Source of the DNA: Phormidium tenue FACHB-1052
GTDB lineage: Bacteria > Cyanobacteriota > Cyanobacteriia > Phormidesmidales > Phormidesmidaceae
DNA length: 64,000 nucleotides
Direction of reading: 5' to 3'
Assembly: GCF_014696675.1 (NCBI RefSeq)
Contig: NZ_JACJQN010000006.1
Span: 186,001 to 250,000, forward strand
Position numbers and translations under genes: made by a program
Notes under the pieces: generated by a model
What the model saw: only the letters and a program-made list of their open reading frames with translations
Told to the model about the DNA's origin: nothing
Databases searched by the model: none
Part shown: in pieces, positions 9,575-19,994 of the stretch
Numbering within the stretch: the first letter of the stretch is position 1
How the letters are laid out: each line of letters opens with the position of its first letter

Positions 9575-10363
9575 TTGAAGATTACCACCTGGAACGTCAA
9601 CTCAATTCGATCGCGCCTCGACCACGCGACCCAGTGGCTACAAGCCAACCCAGTGGATGTGCTGTGCCTGCAAGAGACCAAGGTCATCAACGAGACGTTC
9701 CCGACCGCAGCCTTTTCAGAGCTAGGCTATACCGCTTATATCCATGGCCAAAAGTCCTATAACGGGGTAGCCTTGCTCAGTCGTCAGCCCTTAGAGAAGG
9801 TGCAATACGGCTTTGCTCCAGTGCTGGGGGAAGACCGCGTCGGCGACCTAGATGACCAAAAGCGGGTGATCGCCGGGCTGTGGGGCAACATCTATATAGT
9901 GAATCTCTACGTGCCCAACGGCAGTTCTATTGGCAGCGAAAAGTACGAGTACAAGCTGCGCTGGCTAGCCTGCCTAAAAGACTATTTAGCTACCCTGCTC
10001 ACCGAGTATCCCAACTTGAACGTCTGCGGTGACTTCAACATTGCCCTCGAAGACAAAGATATCTATAACCCCGAAGGCAAAGAGAAACACATTATGTCTT
10101 CGCCCACTGAGCGAGCGGCGCTTATGGAGGTAATGGCGGTAGGGCTTAAGGATGGCTTTCGCCTATTTAACGATGAGGGAGGTCACTTTAGCTGGTGGGA
10201 CTACCGCACCGCCGCGTTTCAGCGAAACATGGGCTGGCGCATTGACCACCACTATCTGTCGGCGGGGTTGAGCGCTCGCGCCCTCAACTGCACCATTGAC
10301 CTTGAACCTCGCCGTTGGGAAAAACCCAGCGACCACACCCCAGTCACCATGGAATATGCCTAA
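9575..10363 (+). CDS. xth: Exodeoxyribonuclease III (AP endonuclease)
   Basis: A 262-residue metal-dependent phosphodiesterase of the EEP superfamily that cuts DNA at abasic sites and removes 3' blocks in base-excision repair. Seen: MKITTWNVNSIRSRL at the N-terminus, catalytic Glu in CLQETK (about 34), VNLYVPNG, GDFNIAL (about 148-154), WWDYR and the terminal SDHTPV histidine motif. It starts with TTG at 9575; no better upstream start exists. It stands alone between cnaT and the helicase gene. Confidence 0.95.
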   Translation: MKITTWNVNSIRSRLDHATQWLQANPVDVLCLQETKVINETFPTAAFSELGYTAYIHGQKSYNGVALLSRQPLEKVQYGFAPVLGEDRVGDLDDQKRVIAGLWGNIYIVNLYVPNGSSIGSEKYEYKLRWLACLKDYLATLLTEYPNLNVCGDFNIALEDKDIYNPEGKEKHIMSSPTERAALMEVMAVGLKDGFRLFNDEGGHFSWWDYRTAAFQRNMGWRIDHHYLSAGLSARALNCTIDLEPRRWEKPSDHTPVTMEYA

Positions 10364-10584
10364 AGGTTCTAGAGGCTGCTCAGTCAGGGCTAGCCTGAGA
10401 GAGTAAGATAGGCAAATTAAGCAGGTTTTCTGCACACCAGGCGTAACCGAGGACGGGGCTTTGGGGATGGGCTTACCCGCCGGGGTACTCACTGGCGTTT
10501 TACCCACAGCAGGGGGGTAAATGGCCCTATCCACCTGCTCCCAACCCATGCCAAACTTTTGAGCGAGTCGTAGATACAGGGCTA

Positions 10585-13500
10585 ATGGCAATACTACACG
10601 TCAGTTGGGTTCCCCAGGCGCAGCAGTTCTTTCTCTGGGCCGAGGCCTGGCAGCCCTTGCCGCCGGATGGGCTCGCCCCCTGGGACGGTCTGCACCCCCA
10701 CCCCTATTCCCTGGCTCAAACCGACCTAGCCCAGGTGCTCACTACCATGCAAAAGCAACTGGTGGGCCGCTCTGCTACTGGGGAGCTATTTCCAGCGGCG
10801 TTGACCAAGGCGGCGGGCACTGGCAAAAGCACCAAAAAAGCACCGGAGGGCAGCGGTCGACGAGGAACGTCACGCAGTCCAAAAACAGCGACGCGCACCA
10901 TCGGCCCAATCTGGGGAGAGCTGACCCTGCCGCTGCCCGCCCAGATTACGCCATCGGCCCTCATGCCAGTCCATTCAGCCCGAGTCGATGCCCAGACCGA
11001 CGCTTCGGCCCAGGCCAACACAGTGCTCCACCCCTGGCGAGTGCAGGGCTGGCACCTAGGCATAGCCGACTTTTTGCCCATGCTGCTGGCTCTGCCCCTG
11101 GGGCAGCAAACGCTCACTGGCCCCGGCGAGATTGGGGCCGACCTGCGCTACTGGGGTCATATTGCTCGCTGGGGACTCAACCTGCTGGCTCGGGGCAAGT
11201 TTCTGCCGGGCCTAGAGCTCACCAGCCAAACCCTGGCAGCGGGCTGGCATCCCCTGCTCGACAGCGCCCCCGACCAAGAGCGACTGCGCAATTTCGCGCG
11301 GGCCATGCCCCTGATCGGTCGTACTCATTTGCCGCCCATTGCCAAGGGCGAATTCCCCTTGGGCTGTGGGGTTCCCCTCCTCGACCCTCAGCCGCAGCTA
11401 CTCACCTTTTTAGCCGCCTTGGTTGACCACCAGGTGCGCCAGGCTGCCCAGGCACAGCCCCTCAACGGTTTAGCCAATCTCAGCAAGGAGCTACCGCTTC
11501 AGCCCTGGCTCCAGGCGCTAAGTCAGCCAGGGGGAACCCTAGAGGCCAGCGCCGCCGCCAGCGCCCGTCTGCAAGAGGCCCTCACCACCTGGACTACGCC
11601 CCTACAGACCCTAGCAGAAGACCCCGCCACCCAGTTTCGCCTGCGGCTAGTGCTACAGCCACCCCCACAGCTCGAACAGCCCTGGCAGCTTCTGTACCAG
11701 CTTCAGTCAGCCGCTAACCCCGACTGGCAGCTGGGGGCCGATCTGATCTGGCAGCATCCCGTAGACGAGCTGCACCACCAGGGAGCCACCCTCAAATCAC
11801 CCCAAGAGACTCTGCTAGGAGCCCTAGGACGCGCCGCCCGGCTATACGAACCAATTCGGGAAAGTCTGCGTCAGCAGCATCCAGCCCACTGCGATCTCGA
11901 TCCAATTCAGGCATACCAGTTCATTAAGGCCTCGGCCTGGCAGCTGCAAGACAACGGCGTTGAGGTACAGCTTCCCCCTGGTCTGGCTCAAACCGCCGAA
12001 GACGGTTCTGGTCGCCTGGGTCTCAAGGTGCAGGCAGAGGTGCCGCCCCAAAACCAGCGACAGCGGCTCGGCCTCAAGAGCCTGCTCAACTTTCGTTGGG
12101 AGCTGTCGATCGCCGGGGAAACCCTCTCTGCCGCTGAGTTTGAGCAGTTGATCAACCAGGGCTCACCGCTGGTCGAAATCAACGGACGCTGGGTTGAGCT
12201 TAAGCCCCAGGATGTGAAGGCAGCCAGGCAGTTCTTGGCAGGGCAAAAGACCGCCACACCCTTGTCGGTAGAAGACGCCCTGCGGATTAGCACGGGCGAT
12301 ACCCAGCTGATCGACCGGCTGCCGGTGGTCAGCTTTGAGGCCACCGGGGCGCTGCAAACCCTGATCGAAACCCTCACCACCGGCAACCAAACCCTCGAAG
12401 AAATGGAGGCCCCCAGCGGCTTTAAAGGCAAGCTGCGACCCTACCAGGCGCGCGGGGTGTCGTGGCTAGCCTTTCTGGAACAGTGGGGTTTAGGAGCCTG
12501 CCTGGCCGACGATATGGGTCTGGGCAAGACCATCCAGCTAATTGCCTTTTTGCTCTACCTGCAAGACAACGGCTGGCTTGAGACTCCGGTGCTGCTGGTC
12601 TGCCCTACCTCGGTGCTGGGCAACTGGGAAAAAGAGGTGAAGCGGTTTGCGCCGCAGCTCAAGGTGCTGCTACACCACGGCGATCGCCGCCCCAAGGGAG
12701 CCAGCTTTGCCAAAGCCGTGCAGGGCAAGCATCTGGTGATCACCAGCTACGCGCTGATTTACCGCGATCTCAAACCGCTCCAATCGGTGAGCTGGCCCTG
12801 CCTGGTGCTCGATGAAGCTCAGAACATCAAAAACTCCGACGCCAAGCAGTCTAAAGCGGCACGCCAGATCGAGGCTCAGTTTCGCGTTGCCCTCACCGGC
12901 ACCCCGGTAGAAAACCGCCTGGGCGAGTTGTGGTCGATCATGGATTTTCTCAACCCCGGCTACCTAGGGCCAAAGAATTTCTTTCAGCGGCGCTTTGCCA
13001 CCCCCATCGAGCGCTACGGCGACACCGCCTCGCTGCGGGCGCTCAAAGGGCTAGTGCAGCCGTTTATTTTGCGCCGCCTCAAGACCGATCGCAGCATCAT
13101 TCAAGACCTGCCCGAAAAGCAGGAGATGAGCGTCTACTGCGGCCTCTCAGCCGAGCAGGCCAACCTCTACCAGCAGACCGTCGATGCGGCCCTCGAAACC
13201 CTCGACGACGCCACCGGGGTGCAGCGCAAGGGGCAGATTCTCGCCCTCTTGACCCGGCTAAAGCAGATCTGCAACCACCCAGCCCAGTTTTTGCAGGAGC
13301 CCAGCCTGGGGCTTAAAGGGCGCTCAGGCAAGCTCCAGCGGCTCGACGAGATGCTGGAAGAAGTGATTGCCGAGGGCGATCGCGCCCTGATCTTTACCCA
13401 GTTTGCCGAGTGGGGCAAGCTACTCCAGCGACACCTCCAGTCTTATCTGGGTCAAGAAGCGCTATTCCTTTACGGCAGCACCACCAAAAATCAACGAGAG

Positions 13501-13878
13501 GCCATGGTCGAGCGGTTTCAGAACGACCCTGCCGCACCGCGCTTATTCATCCTGTCGCTGAAGGCGGGTGGGGTGGGCCTCAACCTCACCCGCGCCAACC
13601 ACGTGTTCCACTACGATCGCTGGTGGAACCCGGCGATCGAAAACCAGGCCACTGACCGCGCCTTTCGCATTGGCCAAACCCGCAACGTGCAGGTGCACAA
13701 ATTTGTCACCACCGGCACCCTCGAAGAGCGCATCCACGAGATGATTGAAAGCAAAAAAGCCCTCTCCGAGCAGGTAGTGAGCGCGGGCGAAGGCTGGCTC
13801 ACCGAGTTCGACACCGACCAGCTGCGCAACCTACTGCTGCTCGATCGCAATGCCATCATCGACGACGACGGCGAGTAG
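10585..13878 (+). CDS. SNF2/RapA-family DEAD-like helicase with N-terminal accessory domain
   Basis: A 1097-residue ATP-dependent DNA translocase. Residues 1-600 are the poorly conserved, Gln/Ala/Pro-rich accessory part; the motor follows with Walker A DDMGLGKT (about 641), motif Ia/LVCPTSVLGNWEKE, DEAQN (about 742), TGTPVENRLGELWS, and in the second RecA lobe LSLKAGGVGLNL and QATDRAFRIGQ (about 1022). This architecture is common in cyanobacteria and in HepA-like helicases; its role is likely chromosome or transcription remodelling. It begins with ATG at 10585, 221 bases after xth. Confidence 0.92.
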   Translation: MAILHVSWVPQAQQFFLWAEAWQPLPPDGLAPWDGLHPHPYSLAQTDLAQVLTTMQKQLVGRSATGELFPAALTKAAGTGKSTKKAPEGSGRRGTSRSPKTATRTIGPIWGELTLPLPAQITPSALMPVHSARVDAQTDASAQANTVLHPWRVQGWHLGIADFLPMLLALPLGQQTLTGPGEIGADLRYWGHIARWGLNLLARGKFLPGLELTSQTLAAGWHPLLDSAPDQERLRNFARAMPLIGRTHLPPIAKGEFPLGCGVPLLDPQPQLLTFLAALVDHQVRQAAQAQPLNGLANLSKELPLQPWLQALSQPGGTLEASAAASARLQEALTTWTTPLQTLAEDPATQFRLRLVLQPPPQLEQPWQLLYQLQSAANPDWQLGADLIWQHPVDELHHQGATLKSPQETLLGALGRAARLYEPIRESLRQQHPAHCDLDPIQAYQFIKASAWQLQDNGVEVQLPPGLAQTAEDGSGRLGLKVQAEVPPQNQRQRLGLKSLLNFRWELSIAGETLSAAEFEQLINQGSPLVEINGRWVELKPQDVKAARQFLAGQKTATPLSVEDALRISTGDTQLIDRLPVVSFEATGALQTLIETLTTGNQTLEEMEAPSGFKGKLRPYQARGVSWLAFLEQWGLGACLADDMGLGKTIQLIAFLLYLQDNGWLETPVLLVCPTSVLGNWEKEVKRFAPQLKVLLHHGDRRPKGASFAKAVQGKHLVITSYALIYRDLKPLQSVSWPCLVLDEAQNIKNSDAKQSKAARQIEAQFRVALTGTPVENRLGELWSIMDFLNPGYLGPKNFFQRRFATPIERYGDTASLRALKGLVQPFILRRLKTDRSIIQDLPEKQEMSVYCGLSAEQANLYQQTVDAALETLDDATGVQRKGQILALLTRLKQICNHPAQFLQEPSLGLKGRSGKLQRLDEMLEEVIAEGDRALIFTQFAEWGKLLQRHLQSYLGQEALFLYGSTTKNQREAMVERFQNDPAAPRLFILSLKAGGVGLNLTRANHVFHYDRWWNPAIENQATDRAFRIGQTRNVQVHKFVTTGTLEERIHEMIESKKALSEQVVSAGEGWLTEFDTDQLRNLLLLDRNAIIDDDGE

Positions 13879-14098
13879 CCCCAACGCCACGCCCTGAGGC
13901 ACAGAGGCACAGAGGCTAAATGGTAGGATGGGGCAGATTTAGGAGCTAATTCCTTAGGAATTCCCTGATATTAGGAGCCCGGTTGCACCACTGGCACAGA
14001 ACGGAGTGCGCCCTTGAGCCGCTAGAGCTATTGTGATGGGTGGCCTAGATTGGTTGCCCCAAGCTACCCGGCCAGACAGTTTTCATTGGAGGTATACC

Positions 14099-14674
14099 AT
14101 GACATCCCTTAAGAAATTGCTTAAGTTGGCCGCCCTGGGGTTGGTCGCTGTGGCCACAGCGGTCGGCCTCAGCACCGCGCTGCCCCAGCCGACTCAGGCT
14201 CAGACCGGCTTGACCATCTTTGGCGGCGTTGAGGTTGAGTATCGCCTCAGATACCTGATCGATTTCAACTATCCCTTCAGCACCGACTCCCGCTATTACC
14301 TCAACATCATGCGCACCAAGCTGCCGCGCGATGTAATTTCCCTAGAAATTGACTATCCCGATAGCTTTACCGAAGCGGGCGGTCGATTTAACGCCGACGC
14401 CATCGAGCTACGCAAGGGTGACTGGCGCGGTGGTGAAGTTATTCCAGTCAAAGCAATCGATTGGATTCAGGAAGAGAACCGCATTGAAATCATCCCTGAG
14501 CAGCCGATTGAGGCCAACACCGACCTAGTGGTGGTGCTCTCCGACGTGCGCAACCCCCGCCGCTACGGCTACCACTACTTCAACCTGAGAATGATGTACC
14601 AGGGTGATGTGGTCAACCAGTACGCCGGCACCTGGCCGATGGAAATTGCTTCTGACAACGACCACAGCCGCTAG
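14099..14674 (+). CDS. DUF2808 secreted protein
   Basis: A 191-residue exported protein. I choose ATG 14099 because GGAGG sits 7 bases upstream and a clean signal peptide follows (basic TSLKKLLK, hydrophobic LAALGLVAVATAVGL, then AQA before residue 40); the frame is open further up to 14033 but without such a site. The mature part (VEYRLRYLIDFNYPF, PRDVISLEIDYPDSF, YHYFNLRMMYQGD) fits the cyanobacterial DUF2808 family, beta-rich and of unknown function. Confidence 0.82.
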   Translation: MTSLKKLLKLAALGLVAVATAVGLSTALPQPTQAQTGLTIFGGVEVEYRLRYLIDFNYPFSTDSRYYLNIMRTKLPRDVISLEIDYPDSFTEAGGRFNADAIELRKGDWRGGEVIPVKAIDWIQEENRIEIIPEQPIEANTDLVVVLSDVRNPRRYGYHYFNLRMMYQGDVVNQYAGTWPMEIASDNDHSR

Positions 14675-14737
14675 GGACCAGCGGGTGCTATTATATGAGA
14701 CCGTGACTTTTTAGCAGAAACAGGCAGAGACTAAGCC

Positions 14738-14875
14738 ATGAGCAAGCGCACCCTAGAGGGCACCAACCGAAAGCAAAAGCGAACCTCCGGGTTTCGCGCT
14801 CGTATGCGCTCCTACACCGGCCAGGAGGTGATTAAAGCTCGCCGCCGCAAGGGCCGGGCTAAGCTCGCAGTCTAG
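14738..14875 (+). CDS. rpmH: 50S ribosomal protein L34
   Basis: A 45-residue, highly basic protein ([19 protein letters not shown], then [19 protein letters not shown] and KGRAKLAV) that is unmistakably L34. It opens the conserved rpmH-rnpA-yidC-khpB cluster, followed 100 bp later by rnpA. Confidence 0.97.
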   Translation: MSKRTLEGTNRKQKRTSGFRARMRSYTGQEVIKARRRKGRAKLAV

Positions 14876-14975
14876 CGTGGGCTGGGGTTTAACCCCCTTC
14901 ACCGTTCGTAGATCATTGCATAGCCCTGGGGCTACTTTAAGCTCCAGGGCTATTGTTGCGCGTTGAGGATCGGTA

Positions 14976-15353
14976 GTGCTACCCAAACACCATCGGCTGC
15001 GGCGATCGCGAGATTTTTCCCAAGTCTACCGGCAGGGCAGAAGAGCAGCCTCTGCTCACCTATTGTTGCGGGCGTGGTCGATCCCCTCTGGGGCCAAGGC
15101 CGCGATACCCAACGACCCTGCACCACGAATCGGCATTGTGGTGAGCCTCAAAGTGCACAAGCGCGCTGTGGTGCGCAACCGCCTTAAGCGGCGAGTGCGC
15201 GCTGCCCTGCGCACCCTACTGCCCCGTCTGCGTCCTGCTCAGTGGATCGTCATTAGCCTGAAGCCCGAGGCGGCTGAGTGCGAATATGGCGAATTTTTGC
15301 GAGAATTGGAGCAGTTGTTTACCAAGCTAGAGGTATTCCATGGGCATTCGTGA
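14976..15353 (+). CDS. rnpA: Ribonuclease P protein component
   Basis: A 125-residue basic protein that helps the RNase P RNA remove tRNA 5' leaders. Seen: MLPKHHRLRRSRDFSQVYRQ at the N-terminus and the RNR motif region HKRAVVRNRLKRRVRAALR, which binds RNA. The start is GTG at 14976. Its 3' end overlaps the PH-domain gene by 14 bases, so translation is probably coupled. Confidence 0.96.
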   Translation: MLPKHHRLRRSRDFSQVYRQGRRAASAHLLLRAWSIPSGAKAAIPNDPAPRIGIVVSLKVHKRAVVRNRLKRRVRAALRTLLPRLRPAQWIVISLKPEAAECEYGEFLRELEQLFTKLEVFHGHS

Positions 15354-15735
15354 GGATGTGTTCTACGAGGGCGGCCCCCACATTGGCGATTTGATTTTCA
15401 ATATTTTGTTGGGTTTTACAATTATCTGCCTTCCCCTCACGGTTGGAGCCATTACCCGCGCCCTCTGGCTGCGCTACCGCATTACCAGTCGGCGGCTGTC
15501 GGTGACCGGCGGCTGGATGGGGCGCGAGCGCACTGACCTGATTTACAACGAAATTAGTAAAATTGTCACGGTGCCCCGAGGGCTGGGCCTCTGGGGCGAT
15601 ATGGTTGTCACCCTCAAAGATGGCAGCCGCCTAGAACTGCGCTCTATGCCGCGTTTTCGCGAGGTGTACGACTACATCAACGAGCGCATCTCTCCAGCAG
15701 CCCAAGCCGTTAGCGGCACCCCTAGCAAAAGCTAA
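15340..15735 (+). CDS. PH-domain membrane protein between rnpA and yidC
   Basis: A 131-residue protein with two hydrophobic stretches near residues 20-45 and a bacterial PH-like (bPH2/YdbT-like) domain: RYRITSRRLSVTGGWMGRERTDLIYNEI with VPRGLGLWGDMVVTLKDGS. It starts ATG within the end of rnpA. This gene is regularly found at this position in cyanobacteria; its function is unknown and may relate to membrane-protein insertion by context only. Confidence 0.8.
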   Translation: MGIREDVFYEGGPHIGDLIFNILLGFTIICLPLTVGAITRALWLRYRITSRRLSVTGGWMGRERTDLIYNEISKIVTVPRGLGLWGDMVVTLKDGSRLELRSMPRFREVYDYINERISPAAQAVSGTPSKS

Positions 15736-15842
15736 CTTACGGCAATCCCAACCCGTTGGGGCGGCTTGCCTCCCCAACGATGGGGTAGATTAGGTAACTG
15801 AGCAGTTAACGTCGTATCCCCTGTAGCAGGGTTCAGGTGCCC

Positions 15843-16988
15843 ATGGATTTTGGAATTGGATTTCTGACTAACAACATCATGTTGCCGATCCTAGATTTTT
15901 TCTATGGAATCGTGCCCAGCTACGGGTTAGCCATTGTGGCCCTCACCCTGGTAATTCGCTTTGCCCTGTACCCCCTCAACGCCGGCTCCATTCGCAACAT
16001 GCGGCGCATGAAGGTGGCTCAGCCCCTGATGCAAAAGCGCGTTAAAGAGATCCAAGAGCGCTATAAAGACAACCCCACGAAACTGCAAGAGGAGATGAGC
16101 GGGGTTTACAAGGAGTTTGGCAATCCCCTAGCGGGCTGCTTTCCAGTGCTGCTACAAATGCCCATTCTCTTTGCCCTGTTTGCTACCCTGCGGGGATCGC
16201 CGTTCTCTGATATCAACTACGACGTCAACGTTCAGGTCTTTCCCCAAGAAAAGATTGAGCAGATTCAGCCCCAGGTGTTTACCACGCCCCCCAAGGCCAT
16301 CTACGTGTCTGACGGCTCCCACTTCCCTATCTCAGCGGTGATGCCCGGTGGCAATAAGCTCGTCGTGGGCGAAAAGACCGATGTGCGCCTGCAAACTGCT
16401 GAAGGCGAAAGCATTGAAGCGCTGGCTTCCCAGTACAACGAAGACGTAGATAGCTTCCAGCCCAAGTGGGAAGTTACCAAGGGTGAGGATGTGGTTGCGA
16501 TCGATGCCGAAGGCCACATCACCGCGTTGGCCCCCGGTGAAGCGACCGTGCGGGTGCAGGCTCCCGGTCTGGCCGCCAACAAAGGATTTTTGTTTATCAA
16601 AGCCCTGGGTCGGATTGGTGTGACCGGTGAAGACGGTGCCATTCACTGGGACATTCTGATTATGATTCTGGGCTTCGGGGCCAGCCTTTATCTCAACCAG
16701 GTGCTCTCAGGTCAGGGCTCTACCACTAGTGACAATCCTCAGCAGGCCGCCGTCAACAAGTTCACGCCGATCATTTTCTCCGGCATGTTCCTGTTCTTTC
16801 CCCTGCCCGCTGGGGTGCTGATGTACATGCTGATCGCCAACATCTTCCAGACCCTGCAAACGTTTATTCTCTCGCGGGAGCCTCTGCCTGAGAATCTGCA
16901 AAAAATCGTCGATGCCGAAACCAAGGTTGAGGAAAATCGGCAAACCCTGCCCTTTGAACCCGGTCGTAGCAAGAAGAAAAAGGCATAG
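15843..16988 (+). CDS. yidC: YidC/Alb3/Oxa1 membrane protein insertase
   Basis: Inserts and folds integral membrane and thylakoid proteins, with or without Sec. Seen: first transmembrane segment ([20 protein letters not shown]), the cytoplasmic basic loop ([20 protein letters not shown]), [19 protein letters not shown], and a C-terminal transmembrane pair with [20 protein letters not shown]. The non-cytoplasmic loop is enlarged by a roughly 90-residue insert resembling a Big2/Ig-like domain (KPKWEVT-type: [35 protein letters not shown]). ATG 15843 is preferred; a GTG two codons upstream (15837) is in frame. The tail is basic (PGRSKKKKA), suited to ribosome contact. Confidence 0.95.
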   Translation: MDFGIGFLTNNIMLPILDFFYGIVPSYGLAIVALTLVIRFALYPLNAGSIRNMRRMKVAQPLMQKRVKEIQERYKDNPTKLQEEMSGVYKEFGNPLAGCFPVLLQMPILFALFATLRGSPFSDINYDVNVQVFPQEKIEQIQPQVFTTPPKAIYVSDGSHFPISAVMPGGNKLVVGEKTDVRLQTAEGESIEALASQYNEDVDSFQPKWEVTKGEDVVAIDAEGHITALAPGEATVRVQAPGLAANKGFLFIKALGRIGVTGEDGAIHWDILIMILGFGASLYLNQVLSGQGSTTSDNPQQAAVNKFTPIIFSGMFLFFPLPAGVLMYMLIANIFQTLQTFILSREPLPENLQKIVDAETKVEENRQTLPFEPGRSKKKKA

Positions 16989-16994
16989 CCCATC

Positions 16995-17510
16995 ATGGTC
17001 ACTGATGCTGCCACCGCTGGCGTCAACTGGTTAACCACCCTGCTCACCATGCAGGGGTTGACTACTACTGTCACCGCCCACCCGGTCGAAGACGAGTCTG
17101 GGGAGAGCTGCTGGCTCACCATTGCTGAAGATCCTTTGTCGCCTGAGCAGGTGCAGGCGTTGATCGGTGACGGCGGCACGGTGCTTGACTCAATTCAATA
17201 TTTGGCCAACACCACCCTCAATTTGGGCAAAGAGCAAGCGGAGCAGCAGGCCTTTACTATCGAGCTAGCAGGCTACCGAGCTAAGCGGCTTGAAGAACTT
17301 AAGGCCATGGCGGCTGTGGCCGCTGAGCGTGTGCTCGCCAGCGGTGAAAAGTATGAAATGCAGGGACTTTCATCCGCCGAGCGGCGGCAAATGCACCACT
17401 TCTTAGCCGCTCAGGACGGACTTTCTACCTTTAGTCGCGGTCGTGAGCCCGATCGCCGCCTAGTGGTCTGTCTAGCTGGGCAGCAGGACGACGAGGCTAC
17501 AGACGGCTAG
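16995..17510 (+). CDS. khpB: KhpB/Jag-type RNA-binding protein (KH + R3H)
   Basis: A 171-residue single-stranded RNA-binding protein. A KH-II-like region (LSPEQVQALIGDGGTVLDSI) is followed by R3H (LEELKAMAAVAAERVLASGE, LSSAERRQMHHFL). It lacks the N-terminal Jag domain of Firmicutes proteins. It starts 6 bases after yidC and is certainly in the same transcription unit. Confidence 0.88.
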   Translation: MVTDAATAGVNWLTTLLTMQGLTTTVTAHPVEDESGESCWLTIAEDPLSPEQVQALIGDGGTVLDSIQYLANTTLNLGKEQAEQQAFTIELAGYRAKRLEELKAMAAVAAERVLASGEKYEMQGLSSAERRQMHHFLAAQDGLSTFSRGREPDRRLVVCLAGQQDDEATDG

Positions 17511-17549
17511 GTCGCCCAGAGATAGCGCGAGCCATGGGAGGCAAAAACA

Positions 17550-18062
17550 ATGGAGAAAGTTTATATTCCTAACCTGCTACAGCGGACTGAGAAGACTCTC
17601 ACCGTTGAGGTTGACCAACACCTGGGGGAGCTGGAAACCCTAACCCCCGTGCGGGGCGAGATGATGATTACCCACCAGGGCACCTACCTGGAGGTCAAGG
17701 CTAGAGCCGATACGATTGTGACGCTGACCTGCGATCGCTGCCTGCAGGCCTACAATCACCGCGTAGCGTTGTCGGCCCAGGAGATGATTTGGCTTGAGAA
17801 TGAGCCCGACCCCGCTACCCTACCGCTAGAACGGGAGGTGGCGGTGGAGGATCTGTTTGAGACCCTACCCCCCAACGGCCACTTCTACCCCGAAACCTGG
17901 CTCTATGAGCAGATCTGCCTGGCGCTGCCCATGCCCCAGATCTGCGACGAAGATTGCCCTGGCATTGATCTAGGTGGCAAAGGGGCGAAGGCTGAACCCC
18001 TCGATCATCGCTGGGCAGCCTTGAGCCAGCTTCAGCAGCAGTTGCAATTGCCCGATGCCTAG
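17550..18062 (+). CDS. DUF177 / YceD-like protein
   Basis: A 170-residue protein of the YceD (DUF177) family, whose bacterial members are tied to 23S rRNA metabolism. Seen: VKARADTIVTLTCDRCLQAY with the paired cysteines, then the acidic stretch VAVEDLFETLPPNGHFYPE and the second cysteine pair PMPQICDEDCPG. It sits 39 bases after khpB in the ribosome/insertase cluster. Confidence 0.85.
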   Translation: MEKVYIPNLLQRTEKTLTVEVDQHLGELETLTPVRGEMMITHQGTYLEVKARADTIVTLTCDRCLQAYNHRVALSAQEMIWLENEPDPATLPLEREVAVEDLFETLPPNGHFYPETWLYEQICLALPMPQICDEDCPGIDLGGKGAKAEPLDHRWAALSQLQQQLQLPDA

Positions 18063-18117
18063 ACCTGTGGCCTTGGCTGGATCGGTCATAATAGCCCTAT
18101 AGACTTGCTCCCCCCTT

Positions 18118-18390
18118 ATGACCACCAGCAACGATCGTCTCGACCGCATTGAGGCTCTAGTCGATAAAACCACTCAAACGGTGCAGCAAAACGCTAATGC
18201 CATCGATCAAAACGCCAAGGCGATTGATAAGCTAACGGACGACATCGGGCGTTTTAACGAACGCCTAGACACTTACGAGCAGGGCATGCGCTGGGTAGTG
18301 CAATTGGCCTTTGCCCTGCTAATTTCGGCGACGGTGGCCCTGATTATCAATGCGGCGGCTTTTTTGGTGAAGTTGCTGTTGCCGTCTTAG
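18118..18390 (+). CDS. Small coiled-coil membrane-anchored protein
   Basis: A 90-residue protein: the N-terminal 55 residues are a heptad-like coiled coil with repeated QNANAIDQNAKAID, and residues 60-88 form one transmembrane helix (WVVQLAFALLISATVALIIN). The size and layout recall XhlA-like proteins, but no function is implied by the neighbours (DUF177 upstream, AAA ATPase 10 bases downstream). Confidence 0.7.
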   Translation: MTTSNDRLDRIEALVDKTTQTVQQNANAIDQNAKAIDKLTDDIGRFNERLDTYEQGMRWVVQLAFALLISATVALIINAAAFLVKLLLPS

Positions 18391-18400
18391 GCGTTTTGAC

Positions 18401-19921
18401 ATGGGTTTTACTGATGAACTGGGCCTGCTAATTCGCGCCCGCTACCCGATTATCTACATCGCCACCGCCGAGGAAGAGCGGGCCGAGGCCGATATTGCCG
18501 CCTGCGCCACGGCCCAGGGCAACCGCGCCCTCTACACCTGGGATTTTGTCGATGGCTACCAGGGCAACCTCAACGACGCGGGCTTTGGCAAGCGCAATCC
18601 CCTGCAAGCGCTAGAGCTGGTAGAAAAGCTGCCCGCCACGGCTCCAGCCATCTTTGTGCTGCGCGACTTTCACCGCTTTCTAGACGACGTGGCGATCTCT
18701 CGCAAGCTGCGCAACTTAGCCCGCCGCCTTAAGGCCCAACCCAAGACCCTGATCATTCTCTCAGCTCAGCTCACCATTCCTGACGAGCTGAGCGAGACCG
18801 TGACGGTGCTGGAGTTTACCCTGCCCGATGCCGCCGCCATTCGGCACGAGGTGCAGCAGCTTTTAGGCTCGACCGGAACCAATCTGCCAATGGCTACCCT
18901 GGAGGAGGTAGTGCGCACCTGTCAGGGGCTGTCGCTGGAGCGGATTCGGCGGGTGCTGGCGCGGGCGATCGCTGCCCACGGAGCCTTTGACCCCAACGAC
19001 CTCGACCTGATTCTCGACGAAAAGCGCCAGAGCATTCGCCAGACCCAAATTCTTGACTACTACCCGGCCAGGGAGCAGATCTCTGACATCGGCGGCCTCG
19101 ACAACCTCAAAGACTGGCTACTCAAACGGGGAACTGCCTTCTCCGAAAAAGCGCGCCAGTACGGCTTGCCCCATCCGCGCGGGCTGCTGCTGCTGGGCAT
19201 TCAGGGTACGGGCAAGTCGCTGACCGCTAAGGCGATCGCCCATCACTGGCACCTGCCCCTGCTGCGGCTGGATGTGGGGCGCTTGTTTGGCGGCTTGGTG
19301 GGCGAGTCAGAAGCCCGCACCCGCCAGATGATTCAACTGGCAGAAGCTCTGGCCCCCTGTGTGCTGTGGATTGACGAAATCGACAAAGCCTTTGCGGGCA
19401 TGGATGGTCGGGGCGACTCGGGCACCGCCAGTCGGGTCTTCGGCACCTTCATTACTTGGATGGCGGAGAAAACCTCCCCGGTGTTCGTGGTGGCCACCGC
19501 CAACAACATTCAGGCCCTGCCGCCGGAGATGCTGCGCCGGGGACGCTTCGACGAAATTTTCTTTGTCGGGTTGCCCAGCCAGGGCGATCGCCAGGCCATT
19601 TTTGAAGTCCACCTTTCGCGCCTGCGGCCTCACACCCTCAAAACCTTCGACACCGCCCGACTGGCCTACGAAACCCCAGACTTCTCAGGGGCTGAGATCG
19701 AGCAGGCGATCGTCGAGGCGATGCACCTGGGCTTTAGCCAAAACCGCGACTTTACCACCGACGACATTCTCACCGCCGCCAGCGAAATGGTTCCCCTGGC
19801 CCGCACCGCCCAGGAACAGATTGAGGCGCTGCAAGCCTGGGCGGCGGCGGGTAAAGCGCGGATGGCCTCCCGCAGCGGTCTCGACTCGCGGTTTCGCCCG
19901 ACCTTACCTGATGCCGATTAG
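18401..19921 (+). CDS. AAA+ ATPase of the Ycf46 type
   Basis: A 506-residue protein. The N-terminal 200 residues ([36 protein letters not shown]) form a degenerate domain seen in Ycf46 proteins; the AAA module has Walker [11 protein letters not shown] (about 266), Walker [13 protein letters not shown] (about 324), sensor-1 VVATANN, and arginine-finger/second-region [16 protein letters not shown]. Ycf46 proteins are encoded in some algal plastids and in all cyanobacteria and have been linked with CO2-responsive photosynthesis control, but the substrate is unknown. Confidence 0.9.
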   Translation: MGFTDELGLLIRARYPIIYIATAEEERAEADIAACATAQGNRALYTWDFVDGYQGNLNDAGFGKRNPLQALELVEKLPATAPAIFVLRDFHRFLDDVAISRKLRNLARRLKAQPKTLIILSAQLTIPDELSETVTVLEFTLPDAAAIRHEVQQLLGSTGTNLPMATLEEVVRTCQGLSLERIRRVLARAIAAHGAFDPNDLDLILDEKRQSIRQTQILDYYPAREQISDIGGLDNLKDWLLKRGTAFSEKARQYGLPHPRGLLLLGIQGTGKSLTAKAIAHHWHLPLLRLDVGRLFGGLVGESEARTRQMIQLAEALAPCVLWIDEIDKAFAGMDGRGDSGTASRVFGTFITWMAEKTSPVFVVATANNIQALPPEMLRRGRFDEIFFVGLPSQGDRQAIFEVHLSRLRPHTLKTFDTARLAYETPDFSGAEIEQAIVEAMHLGFSQNRDFTTDDILTAASEMVPLARTAQEQIEALQAWAAAGKARMASRSGLDSRFRPTLPDAD

Positions 19922-19994
19922 CGCCCCGATGCCGATTGGCGAGAGGTGCTGTACCATGGGCAAACTGTAGACCTACATCGGCCCGCTACCGTCC

